Both the position numbers and the translations under genes were made by a program. This document shows positions 21,384 to 35,900 of a stretch of DNA of 64,000 nucleotides, one piece after another. Every line of letters starts with the position of its first letter. Position 1 is the stretch's first letter. The notes under the pieces were generated by a model. It did no database searches, was not told the origin of the DNA, and saw only the letters and a program-made list of their open reading frames with translations. Source of the DNA: Enchytraeus crypticus (taxonomy: Eukaryota; Annelida; Clitellata; Enchytraeida; Enchytraeidae); NCBI GenBank assembly GCA_905160935.1, contig CAJHZI010000641.1:642501-706500 (forward strand), written 5' to 3'.

Positions 21384-23560
21384 TTAGGGTGACAATAAAA
21401 ACTAATTTTTTGTATTTTTAATGCTCACACCCTCTAAATATGTTCATTTCTATCCAAACGTTATATAAAGAATTTTTATGCGAATAAATTTATATTTAGA
21501 GGTTGCACAACAGACTCAAATATTATATATAATATGACCTACTTAATGAAAACACTGTCAATGATTAAAAGTTTTCTTGACGACCGTTGACTTGTTTGAG
21601 TCAGGATAATGCAATCTCTGATTCTCCACAATCTGTAATAGAAACTGTTTTGTTCTTCTTGGTTAGTAAGCACTCCTTTCAACGATTGACAAAGCACAAC
21701 GCCATGCTCAGCAGCATCAATCACGACCTTTAATTGATCTGCCTTTCTCCAAGCTTTAATGTATACGTCATTAGTGTCCCATGTACTTATATCTTCTAGA
21801 AAATCCTGATCCATATCTAGAGCTATGAACAGCTTCCTAGTATTCCTTGTTACAAAATCAGATAGTTTTTTCTTAGTAGTTTTATCGTCAACAATAATTG
21901 TGCGTGGTAGATAGTCACATGAACCTTCGCTTTCAAGCGCTCTTATCATGTCAATTTTTTCATCAACAGTAACATCTGCATCAAAAGAGCCAGTCCAATC
22001 AGAGTCTCACTTAAATACCACAGATGGTTGGAGAAACTCTTCATTTCTGCCGATGCAACAGATTCATCCAAGGTCTTGTAAGCCTCTATGTCTCTGAGCA
22101 GAGATAGGTCGTTGCATGGAGCTGATGTTGGACATTGGCAGGTAAACTACGCTTTAAAATATATGTTGATCACAAAAAAGTTGAATCGATGGAATCCTAT
22201 GAGTTATCGCTCTGTCAGCTTAAACTGACATCGGAAGAGAAAAATCTTCAGAGAGTATGTCAGCTTGACCATCCACCTTGCCTGATTTACAGCTCCAGGT
22301 TGATGAATTGTGAAATCTCCCAAACTTTCAGCTCCAAGAAAGAGTTGAGACAGCTGAAGAAGCTCTCTATAGTCATCACGCGGTTGCAACTGAGACAGCT
22401 GCCACGATATGAATGCGAGAAGATCGTCCTGGTCCGATTCTAACTCGGCAGTGATATGACGATCGGCTACTCCACTTTCAAACTCGTGCCTGTCAATGGA
22501 AGTCCAGAAGTCTGCAAATCTCTAAGCCCAACAAAATCGATAAGCCCAACACAACTCATTAGAGCTGCTACCTTGATTCATTTCCTAGATGTTGCTGCTG
22601 CTACTACTCTGTTGAACAGGTTGTTACTCAAGATCGATTTTCTTCTTTTCTCTGTCTCGCTTGAAGTAAAGGCATCTCTTTCTAGACGACGGACTTCTTG
22701 TTTAGCCATTTTAGTGTCCACTGAACCCAAGCGGCTCCTTCTCCTCATCTCCCATTGAGCAAGTAGAAACTGTCTGTCTTCTTCAATTTTTATCAAAGTC
22801 AAAGCGTCTGCGTGTGTTACATCAAAGAGATCATCAAAGGTTTGAGCAAACCTGTCTTCCTTACCTTGCTGCACTTCGGTTCTGCATGCAGCATTGTTCT
22901 TGAATCCCTGCCACATGGAAAGTGTTTTATCTTATTTATAATTTGACATTCTTTTATCGTTTGTATCTTTGCTTTCTCCCTTTCTCCCAAAAGACAAATT
23001 TCTCCCACGGCGTTGGTTGCACTGTCTTGAATTGTTCTCTTATAAATATTAAGATGATGAAAGAAATGTTGTAAAATCTGTTTATTTTAAGAGAGCTTTG
23101 ATCCTGTAATCTCCAGCATTGTAGTACCCACTAACCAAATATCTCTCTTTTTTCTTTGTTTTAACTTTGCAACTAGCCATCTCGCAGCAACTATCTCAAA
23201 AACACTGAAAATCTGTATAGTTGACCTTTGGTTTAGACTACTTAAGTAAACAATATGAGCAAATATGCTAGAAATTAACTCAATAGATGTTGCTACTTTT
23301 GTTAAACTTAATCTCTATGTATCTTAATTGAATTTTAATTTATTCAATAAATAATGAATAAACTTTGAATACTAAGTAAAACGCTGCATTAGCTTGATAA
23401 TGGATGAAAACTTCAGCAGTCTTGTGCAACCTCTAAATATCAACCAAATCCATCCAAATTTTATTTATTACTCATTTGTACCAAAATGAATAAACTAAGA
23501 GGGTGTGAGTGATAAAAATACCAAAAGAAAAGTTTCCTTTGTAATTCATTGTCACCCTAA
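21384..23560 (-). mobile_element. TIR DNA transposon remnant, family unassigned
   Basis: The left end TTAGGGTGACAATAAAAACT and the right end (reverse complement TTAGGGTGACAATGAATTAC) are inverted repeats. The similarity returns further in (GTATTTTTA.TGCTCACACCC and CTCACACCCTCT). The element sits inside a (TA)n tract, so the target-site duplication (TA or a longer TA-rich word) cannot be read. It carries remnants of a minus-strand gene. Confidence 0.75.
21539..23180 (-). pseudogene. Broken transposon-encoded protein
   Basis: Minus-strand fragments in order: start MASCKVKTKKKERYLVSGYY (ATG at 23180, soon a stop); a segment with DDLFDVTHADALTLIKIEED (22916-22578); a segment with DDYRELLQLSQLFLGAESLG, PGAVNQARWMVKLTYSLKIF and RCQFKLT (about 22400-22204); and LKVVIDAAEHGVVLCQSLKG with LTNQEEQNSF (21949-21539). 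These resemble recurring uncharacterised transposon-linked proteins in invertebrate genomes (PGA...RWM.K..Y.LKI.LFR.QFKLT). I cannot name the superfamily. Stops and frameshifts make it inactive. Confidence 0.65.
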
Positions 23561-24290
23561 TATATATATACACATGTATATACATGTATATATATCATGG
23601 CGCTTAGAAATGTATATAGGGCCTAGTCTTTTTATAGCTTTTGCTAAAGGAGGTATTTACTAAGGTCGGGCAAGACCTAGAACTGGGGGCATTTTCCTCC
23701 CGTATTTGCGCGCTGAACAACCCTATGAATTGTTGGTGTTGCTCTTTAAAATATATGCTTAATAAATGTGAAGATTTTGTATATTATTTTATGACATAAG
23801 CACACAAATGTAGTTTTATTCCTGTCCCAATCTAGCAATCACATAAGTTTGCTTTCCTGAATCCTGATAAGCACTTTCATTAATTTCATGTGTATTATTT
23901 AAACTTTTAATTTAAAATTATTTTGGGCAGAATACCTGAGAGTTTTTGAGCAAGTACATGAAAGTAAGCTGACTCCCTTTACTTTCTACCTAATGAAACA
24001 ATGGAACCACTAAAAAATCTTTGTCCCCACCTGTAAATATTATTTTAAAACGCATCCCTTAATTATAGTGCAGTTAACGTTTGACTATATAGTAATATTT
24101 AACATTTTGCTGAAGATAATGTTAAGGGAAAAAATTATAAGACTCTATTGATTCTCTGTTATAGTAGCATATTTTCATTTCAGAACTGATATATGTTATT
24201 TCTATAATTAATAAATATATTGTTGAAACATATAGAATTTGTAAAGGAATATAAAAACCTTAGGCAGCTGGTAAGGAAAACAAAGGCATT

Positions 24291-27200
24291 ATGGCTGACA
24301 GCGGAACTTTGGATCATTTAACTAGGCTAATACATGAACTCAGTAAGTTAAAACCTTTTATATCATCATAGTCATCATCATCTTCTCTTGAATCTCAGTT
24401 TAGCTAGGTACGGGATTTGAATAGACCTTTCTATCCCGGATTTTTCCATTTGTTTTAGATAATTTTGTAGCAATTTCTAGAGCCTAGGCGCTCACCAAAT
24501 GAATGATCTTTCTAATGTTGGTTTGGATCTTAGGGCTTTGTCTCCTTATACGACACGTGCTGTCAACGATTGGTCTATTCTTCATGTTGAAGTTGCAAAC
24601 TTTGTGAAACTTAATACATTGGCTAGAAACCTTTATACTCCTAGATTGGGCTTTATAAGTTCCCGATCTAGCTGTATTTATGTCAGAGAGGTGATTTGTA
24701 AATATTTTATGCAGAATTGTATGTATGTTGCTATCTTGCTCATAGTTGGAAAATCTTAAATTCCTCTGCAGGTACCAACTACAAATAGTGTCTAGAGCTA
24801 GAGCCTACTGCTGCAAAAGTTTCTGTTGCTATTTTTTTTACTATATATTAATTTATTTCGTGTGCTCTCTTTCCCGTTTAAATTATATTGGGAGATTAGC
24901 ACAGCAAAAACATTTTTATATTTTAATAATTTCTTAATTTATACTATACTCATGAGCTGAAAAATCTACTACTTATAGTCTAGTATGTGTACTACCAGCA
25001 TTCAATAACTTTGATCTAGTTGGCTCCAATTTGCTTTTTGAATTCAATTCACATATTTTAAGCAATAAAATTAGTTTCTGTATTCCATCTTTATTGTATT
25101 CTATTTTTGGAAGTATCAGCAATATAGATATGCCATCCATTTATTCTCTTCTTCCGTGCACTGCCAATTAAGTGTAGTGCCTTGAACCTGCCATTGGCAG
25201 TTTCAAGGTACATATTCATACTCAAAGTCTGTTTTCTTGCTGCTTAAGAGCACTCCTTAGATCAACAAGTTAATCCCTTCACAAAGTCTATACCTAACCC
25301 ATAACTTATGTATCCTATTGCTTGGGAAAAATATAGCTTCTGAGGTGGTTTCCCGTTGCCTTCCTCAGTTAGGTGGATTAATTACCATTTAATCCTGGGG
25401 GAAAATATTTTATGGTGAGGTGGGTCCCCTCTTTTGCGTCCTCAGCTCCTGCCTTTAGTCGCCTCTTACTTAAACGCGGCAGATTGTTTGAGGTTGCCCT
25501 ATTCGGCAGTGGTCCAACCACACCCGAGCACAACACGGGAAAAACATTTATTATATTAACACCCTTTTGTTATTGTCTCTTAATAACATTTTGAACTCGA
25601 TATAAAATCTATAAATCTTTGTTGATGATTTACATTATGGTTGCTTGCAATAATAATAAACTGTGTGTTGTAGATTTTGAGATTCAGTTGCTGAAGCAAG
25701 AAAGTGACAAAGAAAAACAGCTGATTCATGGTCTGTTGTACATCAGAGTTATCTAAAATGCCTTTTACACTTAAAATTTCAACAATACATTATATAGTCT
25801 ATTGACCTTATTCTAAATACGGAAGTGAATTTTTCTTCTTAGTGCGAATTACTTAGAGAGTTAAATTACTGTATTACTATATTCTTAAATGCCTTTCTTG
25901 AAATAGGGATCAGAAGAATCGTGTTTGTCTGATTTAAGTACGATGTAACAAGTACTGGATATCATCATTAATGAATGCCTATTTTCCTGTATTAAGTAAC
26001 ATGTAGTATTTGATGTAACACGCTAAATGAAATCGCATGATCATTGAGGATTAAATTATGCCCTTTGGAAAACGATGAAAGTAGTGACTAATTCAATGAA
26101 ATGTTATATATTGATTGTTGTTAACTATTGATTGAGAAATAAGAACTGTGAGAGAATATAAACTAGCGAATAATATTGATGTGAAATGGTTTCGTAGGAA
26201 TGGAATCGCATTTAAAGAAGATGGGGGAAGAGATTAAGTCAGCCAAGAACCAGACTCAAATTGATCAAGAGCAGGCTGATATGATGGAGAAACAGTATCT
26301 TCTGAATATGCAAAGTTGCGACAGGTTCATTTGACTTAATAATTCTATTTTGCTGGTGTACCTGTGCGGTGTTGGATTTGGTGTGGTGACATTTCTTAAT
26401 GTTAATGCCACTGCCTTGAAAGGCTTCTTAGATTTCGTTGTTTGTGTATGTCATAAAGTTAGTTTGATGATTTATCAGAATTTACCAGAATTACTGCCAT
26501 CTTTCGTTATTCAATCATTAGTCAAACTTAGGTAGCAGGAACAAGGGAAGAAAGCCAAGGACTTATTTCAATCTCCAAGCATACATGATTACAACATCCA
26601 GCTTATTTTTAAAGCTATTCACCGACACGGCATTCACAACCTCCTCACTCAAAGGAGTTCCACCTATCACCCTTTGAGAAAAAGAAAACTTTTCTATAGT
26701 GTGTACAGCATTACTTCCGCGGCTTTTTACTTCCTATCCTGAGGCTAGACTTCTATAAATTTTTATTGATAGCTTATTTTGAATAGTGAAGGATATTTCT
26801 CTAACGAGATGTCACGCTAACACAGTACGCTAAGTTGCTCTCGTCGTCAAGCTGCTTTATTTCAACTTGTCTTTATGCTTGATTTTTAGATGTAGTAGAG
26901 ATTTTCTTTGTGAGGCTTTTATACTAGTAAATCAGTTTATACATATATATTTATTTATTTAGTAATTTATTGATTGATTGATTGACGCAGCCTGAGAGAC
27001 ACAGCTAATATTTTGAGTCAGCAGCAACAAAGTCTCACAGAAAAACTTCAACAACTGGAGGCCAAAGGGCAAGCTACGAGGTGTGCAAGATAATAATATC
27101 TTTCTATGAAATTGCAGGACTTAGAACTTATAAGAACCTGACAATACTGTAAAGCATTTCATTTGCTTATTTGCAAAATTTGTCATATGTGTTTGGAGTT

Positions 27201-29869
27201 GAAATCTTTGGATATCTCAGATATTCCAACACTTTACCATTAGGCAACAGTCGTGCAAAGAGAACTTATGCATGTAACGAACCATAACTTCGTATATACG
27301 GTCGTAATAACATTTCTTTAAAATTTTTTTTAAACATTTCTTTCTATGTTTTAATATACTTTGTCATGCAATATCAGTTCTTACAAACTGGCATTGGTCT
27401 TAATTTTATTGAATCATATTTGATTAATGATTAATAACCTTACAGTGGTTCGCTAGTATCACTGTAATAGGTTTGCTTAAAGCAATGCTAAAATAGATTG
27501 AATAAATAATTGAGTCATTGAGTTAAGCGAGTGAGATAATACAGTCTAAAATCTTTGTGTAGAAATCTCTGCTCACTGTTAGTATGGCTACAGGCAGGTG
27601 TATATTGATTCATTAAGTACTTCACTTGATTGATCAGTAATTTAATTGAGAGATCAGTTTTATTCACAAATATACTTTAGTCCATCTATCACACCTTGAC
27701 AGTCATTAAGTCACTAGACAGATTTTGAGTAAACGAGATATATTTCCAGCTACCTCAGTCACTGATTTATTCATTGATTGACTGATCATATTGAGTGATT
27801 GAAGAACTTCAGTCCCTTATCTATTTCATTCATTGATTGATTGATTGACTGATCATATTGGCTGATTGAGGAACTTCAGTAACTGATTTATTTCACTCAT
27901 TGATTGACTGATTGACTGATCATATTGATTTATTGAAGAGAGAGGTACCTCGGTCACCTGTCGTTGTACAAGAGTCGCTACGAGGACTATGAGGCGGTGT
28001 ATAAACAGCGCCCTCTGTACGTTCAGCTGAGTGAGAGACAGCGGGAGATGAGAGAGTGGCAGGAGAGAGAGAAGGAGCTGAGTGAGAGAGAGCAGGAGTT
28101 GTCCAGGCAGATAGAGGAGAAAAGAAAGAGTAAGAACAAGAGTGCTCTATATATTATAAATTACTATTTTATTAATAGTTACTCATTGTTTATTGCAATA
28201 TTCTTTATTAATTATAATTATTAGTATATTATTTACTTATAACTTATTATTTATAATAATATTATTTACACATAATATTACGATTTTAAATTGGAAATTA
28301 GAAATTAAACCTGCATGATCATGAAAATCGTATTAATTTTATTATGATCAGTGAGTATTTATCATTAATTTAGGCCTGTGGTGTGTACTTAAGGCAATAG
28401 ACTTCCTAAATTAAAATCCTATCGTTCTTTCATACCATGGATTTGAAGGCCGTTGAAAACCATATATTGAACATTATCAAATTATAATTTATTGCTTAAT
28501 TAGTTATGCGCTTTTGTTTTAATTTTAATCTCCTAGTCAATTCATTAGACAAGTTGTATTTGAAATTTGATGGAATTACTTAAGATAAGATGGTCATTGT
28601 AGTTAAAATTTATTTTATGGAACACTGCAGTAGTTGGTGAAATTGTATTTTGTGCCACATACGTAACATGTACTTTAAGAATCCAAGTACAGACATGTAC
28701 TGAATAGACCAGCCGTGAACTTTACTTGTCGTGAGAGCCAAGCCGTACCTGAGAGGTTATTTAAAAATACCCCTGAAGCAACATTTGTCCCAAGCTAAAG
28801 GTCTCATTGCGGGCTTGTTTTAGGATGATCTGTGTTATATGATTAACTGAGCCGTTAATACACTGTACTAAAATTTAACACACTGATCGACGTGCTTAGC
28901 CATTGAGACTCAAACAACAGGATTGAGTATACATAATACCTAATACAACGGCGTGACCTCTAGATATAGCACACTTCATTTTGCTTGATTGTATTTTAAA
29001 CTGCTCAGGAAATTCAGCAAACGGTGTATCGTTTGAGAAAAGCAAAGAATACATTGTGAAACTGTATCCTTGTTTAACCTTATCTACATGTATGTATTTA
29101 TCTTATTTCAAATCAAGATCTTGTATAGCTAGCTATTCGACTATATAACTTGCTGTGTGTAAAACTAAGTTTATATAAAATTTATAAATTACCATTTGGA
29201 AATGTGTAGTAATGGATGTAGGGTTTGCTCTGTCTTTGGACAGATTTTCTGGATTTTTTTTTGGACAGATTTTCTGGATTTTTTATTTCTGGATTTTTTA
29301 ATTAATGATAACAAATGGTAATTTATAAATTACCATTTGGAAATGTGTAGTAATGGATGTAGGGTTTGCTCTGTCTTTGGACAGATTTTCTGGATTTTTT
29401 AATTTGTCAGTGATGTCAGAATCGAGTTCTTTCATTCATCTAGTCCATTATGCACATGTAGAATTATATAGTGGCTTAGGTTTTAAGTTCACTTCAGTTA
29501 TCTGTAATAATTCAGTGTTCTATGTTTGCTTGTGAATGGAGTTCATAGAAATAAAGTGACCCATAATAGCTATCAAATTTTATTTATGCAGAATTTTTTA
29601 TACTTTATTTTATATATTATAACCAACGAATTTGATGTTTAGCAAATAGTTCATTTCAAATTTTCACAAAAATTGTTTTTATATTGGCTACATTATGGTT
29701 TAATATTTAGTATTATTTCTTATCATTATTTTATTTAATAATAGTTAATACTATCGAAAGTTTCTTATTTTAGTATTGTTTAAACGTGGTAGTATTTTAT
29801 TGTTTCAAGTATTTTGTTTTTTAAACATTTCTTTAAATGCTAATTGTTGTAGATTTATTAAAGAGATAT

Positions 29870-29950
<81 letters not shown>

Positions 29951-32900
29951 CATGTATATATATATATTGTTATCAGATACACTATTTTTAGCAGTTTTGC
30001 ATTGGATTTAAATTTGTGGTTTCGTACAGTTAAAGACACATTGTGCACTAAATAAAACCAACCTGAAAAACTAATTAGGCTTAGCAGTTTCTACTTTATT
30101 CAATAGAGTTAATATGAGAAAACAATTATCAAGTTATTTATTAAATTAAATTAGTCTAATTATTATTTCATACATTTTGATTTTAACAATGAGAATAAAA
30201 CATTGTTGCAGTAATAAAAAATTATGTAAATTTAAAATAACGAATCAGACAAAAATTTTGGAGTCTGCTAATCGTGCAGCTTTGCAGCAAAAAATAAAAT
30301 TACATAAAACACATAATTTGTTGAATTCAACTCAGTTCGCACACAATGTAATGGTCAAGTTGTTATTACAATGCACAATGAAATACATTTGTCTAATAAC
30401 TTTATTGACAGTAATAACTGTAAAACTGCCGTACTGACTATGCTATATAATATGTATGGTACAAGCATTTCTCAGTACACAGGATGTGGGGGGCACTTGT
30501 TCCCCCAATCTTGTGTGGTTTGAGATATTTTCTAGAGATGGGAATTCTATGAATTTCCAGAGTTCGGGTTTGGTTCAGTTCGTTGAAAATGGAAGTTCGG
30601 TTCGGTTAGCAGTTGACAATTTGAGAGTTCGGTTTGATTCGTTGAAAATGAAAGTTCGGTTCGGGTTCGGCTTGATTTCCAACTCGCAAGAGTTCGAAAT
30701 GGTTTGGTTTGGATAATGTTGCAATTATTTCACTTTATTTAAAATAATCATGGTTATGACAAACATGTTTAAAATGGTTTGTGGTAAATATGTTAAAAAA
30801 TTCATTAAGTCCTAATTGCTGCCACATTTTTTCACCTGGGTAAAAATATGACAATGAAAAAAGCAGAGAAGTGATATATATTCCTGTACATTTCTTAAAA
30901 TATTGTTAGTTGACCAACAAATGTTCATAATATAGATAGTTAGCTTTATTATTGTATCTAAAATATTCTCCTTGATTATAACGAGCAATTAGAATGCTTC
31001 ATCAATTTGTAAAAAAAAATTTGTCATTATAGGCCTATATATTAGGTACGTTTATAATTAAACGTATCTAATATATAGGGAACGTTATCGAGAACTGCAT
31101 CATGACGGACACTACCTGTGTAACTGTTAATGAGCTATTATGCTTCGTATCTAAAAACGTAAATGCCCAAGCGAGACAAGCTATAGTTACTCAGCTGATT
31201 GGTTTCTACAACACGGAGGAGATTGCAGACGCTAAAAATGTGCTCTTTGAGTTTTTAGATAAGTGTAGGAGCAACGGCAATGTTAAAACCGCTTTGCTTA
31301 GGAATATAGCTCGGCGTGTTACAGAAAATAAACGGAAGCTCGACGCTGAGGATATATTGGACGCATGGATGGCGGCAGATATCTACAAGCTGGATATTCC
31401 CAAGTTCGCTGCCCTTGATCAGAGTTCCGCCAACCAGATTTACCGAAAAGGACATTTGTGAACTCTCTGCGATGATCTTCGAAATGAGGTCTCAAATGGA
31501 TAGCTGTGTGGTTAAAATAAACTCTATGGAGTTTATAAAGAAACCGGCCCCCAGTTCTGATGTTCAGTCTACTCTGGGTGAGATGTTCGGTATTATAGAC
31601 TCTAAGATAGACGCCATTCTACATGGGTTGGATAAGGGTCCTCCCATCTCTCTCTTGCCTTCGTCCAGAACTCAAACTATGGATTCGTATAAGTCGCATG
31701 AACCCCCTAACAAGGAACGTATCCGTGCTCCTAATAGTCGTTATGATGTTGCCGTTCATAAGACAGCTTGGGCAGACATAGTTAATTTTCCCTCTCCCCA
31801 GGCCCCTGTGCAATGCTCAATCTCACAAAAGAAGCCTACTAATCTGGAGAGAACATCCTCACACCCTAGTTCCAACACTGGGGATCAGGATGGCTTTCAG
31901 CTCGTCCAGAGGAAGAAGCCTAGGCCTTCACATTTGATCGGGAAAAAAACTACAACGGGTGACTCAAAAGTTAAAGCTATTGCCAAAAGAATGGCAATTT
32001 TTGTTAGGAGGTTGGAGAAGGAAACGACTACTGATGATATAATGGAGTTGCTAGGAGCCAGTGAAATCCAAGGCTGCGTCTGTAAGAAATTGTCAGGGGT
32101 TGGTAAGGATGGTCGTGAATACAAATCCAGTGCATTCATTGTCACCTGTGATGTTAAATACAAAGGTGATATATTAGATGCAAATATATGGCCTGAAAAC
32201 TCTGTAATTAGGGAGTGGTGGTATAACCAGAAATAAAGATAGCCTATATCTTATATTTAACAATGGCAATTAATATTGCGACTTTTAATATGCACGGTTT
32301 TAACAATGGTGCAGCTATGCTAAAAGAATTGGCAATAGAGCATTGTATAATTGCAGTACAAGAACACTGGCTCAGGGAAAACGAATTGCATAAGCTTTTA
32401 CTCATATGTACTGATTATGAGTTGCGTTCTGTTTCCGCTATGACTAATAGGCTGGAAGAAGGCATACTGCGAGGTAGGCCTTTCTCTGGTGTGGCTTTAT
32501 TATGGCATAAATCAATTGATAAGTTAGTACAATATGTGGGAGCAGATTCCTCTAATAGATGCTTAGCGGTTAAGATATCGTTAGGTAATCGCATTATTTT
32601 ATTGATATATGTTTACTTTCCTTGTAATTCCGAAGCTGCAACATATTGAGATGATGTTAATGTGATAATAGGTTTTATTGATTATATTGTTGAGAATAAT
32701 TCCCACACTGATGTTATCATTCTTGGCGACACTAATTTTGAGTTGGACAGCAAAAATCTAGTCTTTAATATTTTCAATCAATTTCTTACGAGTGTTAAAA
32801 TGAGCTCTTGTGATGATATTGTTAAGTGTGACACTAATGATAAAATGTCCTTTTGTTAATTCATATTATGGGTATAGTTCATGTATTGATCACTTCTTTG

Positions 32901-35900
32901 TAACGAATGAATTGAAATCTGACATTAACTCAGTCGAAATTATAGATTGCCCTTTAAACCACAGTGATCACCGTCCAGTTAATATGACGTTAAATAGCTG
33001 CATTACAATTCCCTTTGGAAGTTTGCAGTCCAGTGAGTCTGGGGTAAGTGACCGCGCCAATACTAGCAAGTTATTCAAGCGTAGATGGGACAAAGGGGAC
33101 TTGCGTAAATATTATAATTATAGTGGCTTGTTACTCTCTAATTTACACATTTGTACTAGTTTATATAGCTGTACCTGTTCATGTAACGATCGTTATTCTT
33201 GTAGTGGCAACAATGCTAAACTAGCTATAGATGATTTCTATAACAATATTGTTAAGGCGCTGTTAACAGCAGAGAGCACTTCCATTCCTAAGATACCTTC
33301 TTCAGCACTAAAACCATCCTGGAGTGACCAACTAAATGAACTGAAGGATAAGTCTATTATGTGGCATCGTATTTGGCATGATATGGGTCGACCAAAAACT
33401 GGTTTGATCTCCATTAAGAACGATGCAAAGTTCAAATATAAACTAGCCATTAAAAAAGCAGCTGAGAAATGTGGAAGTAGGTATGATGAAGCCTCAATTT
33501 TGCATATTTCTAATAAAAACAGCACCGAATTTTGGAATGCTTGGTCTAAGAAAATGCATACTGGTCATACTAATAACAATAAGATCTGTGTTAATGGTTC
33601 CAGTTCGGATAAGGTGGTTGCAGATGCCTTCATGAATCATTTTCAAACTGTATACTGTGATTCCGGTCTGGCTACCAACGCTAAAACTGAGTGAATGCTT
33701 GATGACTAAAAGTTTAGCTAATTGCTCGCATGTTTATGCCCCTGATATGTCGTGTTTAACGGTTGAGCTAGTGGATCGCTGTATACGTAAGCTTGCTATA
33801 GGTAAGGCTTGTGGTCCTGACAGTTTAATGGCTGAATATTTAATATATGCACACCCTACACTAGTCGTTCAGTTAACTAACCTATTTAAAAGCATTGCTA
33901 TCCAGGGTTATGTTCCTCAAGGGTTCAGTACTGGTTATATTATCCCGATAATTAAGGACAAACTTGGTGATAAAAACGACGTCAACAACTATAGAGGTAT
34001 CACATTAATTGCACTCATTTCTAAACTGTTTGAGTTAGTCATTCTTGATATATGTGAGGATTATCTTGTTACTAGCAACCTCCAGTTTGGTTTCAAGGTA
34101 AACTCAGGTTGTAATCATGCAATTTTTATGATGACTGAAGTCGTTAAATATCTTATAGATAATGGTAATAGTGTGTTTATGGCCACACTGTAACTAATAA
34201 TTGACCTAATAATGATTAATAATTTGTTGGTATGATCTTATACGCTGATGATTTGCTTCTTATTTCACCAACGGTGCTCGGTTTACAAAAGATGCTAGAT
34301 CAATGCTCAATTTCGTTTGATAATTCACTATTGGAATTCAATATAGATAAATCTATGTGCTGTGATTGGGTTAAGGTCAGCCTAATAATTGACCTGAAGA
34401 AGGCATTCGATAAAGTTAACCACTTTAAATTATTTACAAGTCTTATATTGAAGGGCATTCCTTTATGGATTATAATTGTGCTACAGGACTGGTATTCTAA
34501 GTTAAATGTCTGTGTTCGTTGGAATGGATCCTATTCTCATAATACTTGTGTTAAAAGTGGCGTGAGACAAGGTAGCTCTCTATCGCCGGCTTTATTTAAT
34601 ATCTTTATTGATCCTTGCATTAATGACCTAAAATCTCTTAATGTAGGTTGTACCATTGGTGCACAATTTGTTGGTATGATCTTATACGCTGATGATTTGC
34701 TTCTTATTTCATCAACGGTGCTCGGTTTACAAAAGATGCTAGATCAATGCTCAATTTCATTTGATAATTCACTATTTGAATTCAATATAGATAAATCTAT
34801 CTATGAGTACTGCGATTGGGTTAGGGTCAGCCTGTGAAATTTCTTCAATGTCTCTTATGAAAAAACCATTAAACTGGGTAAAACGTTTTAAATACTTAGG
34901 TATTACTTTTATAGCAAGTAAAAATCTAATGGTTGACACCAATTTGATTATTAGAAAATTTTACTCTAGTTGCAATAATATATTGAGTAAATCAGCTTAT
35001 TTAACTGAGCTGACAAGATTGCATCTTTTAGAGTCCTACTGCTTGCCCATTTTAACCTATGCCACTGTTAGTATTTCACTTAGAAACGATCAAATTCATG
35101 ATTTAAATGTTGCCTGGAACAGTGTTTATAGAAAGCTATTTAACTATCATAAATGGGAATCTGTTAAGCCAAGTATGATAGGGTTGGGTAAGTTGGATTT
35201 TAAGCACATTAGAGTTAAACTTATGTTTAATTTCTTTAGAAGCAGCCTAAATAGATTTAGTATAAATATAATTTTAAAGCATTTTGTAATTAGATATGTG
35301 TTGAGGGATTTTGATAAAATGTGTCATTGTTTTAGATTGCCTATAAATTGTTCGATGATTCTAGACAATAGAGTGTCTTATGGTAGAAGCGTATATTTAA
35401 TTTACGAAGCTTTTAATGCTAGTGCTGGTATTAGCAGGAATGCTAGTTAAGTTTCTAGTATTTCATTTTTGATTGTTTTATGATCCTATGTTTTTGTGTG
35501 TATGTGTGTGTATATATTTATATGTGATGCATCTTGATCCTGTCTGTTTTTGACGAATAAAGAAATGAATATATAATATTAAGTGGAAATGTCTTGGCTA
35601 AAATTCGATCAAATATTTCAGAGACAAAGTGCAATGTAGTAACATAAAAATGTCAAATAAAGATGATTTGTTAAACACGTGTACTTCCGTAGAAAAATGA
35701 TCATAATGTACACCGTTTGCTATCAACTGACCAGTAATAAGCTTCATAATTTACCTTAGGGTTTCAAATTTGAAACTCTCAGATCAATTATGAAGTTACG
35801 AAAATAGTTATGAAATTATTGCATTGCTATGGTGCAAAATCATTTACTCCAGATAGTCTTAACACATATAGAATGTCGTATATAATTATTTGTAAATCTG

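Larger units (their letters stand above)
31080..35580 (+). mobile_element. CR1/Jockey-superfamily non-LTR retrotransposon, degraded
   Basis: An about 4.5-kb plus-strand element with two ORFs, an apurinic-type endonuclease, a reverse transcriptase and an AATAAAG-containing 3' end (about 35558) followed by an AT-rich tail. It lies inside the hAT-ended element in intron 5 of the SIX6OS1-like gene, in the same orientation as the gene. Target-site duplications were not resolved. Multiple frameshifts and one intra-domain duplication make it inactive. Confidence 0.85.

Noticed and set aside
22135-22758. Plus-strand frames of 100-102 codons
   Set aside because: They are antisense shadows of the minus-strand transposon gene remnants.
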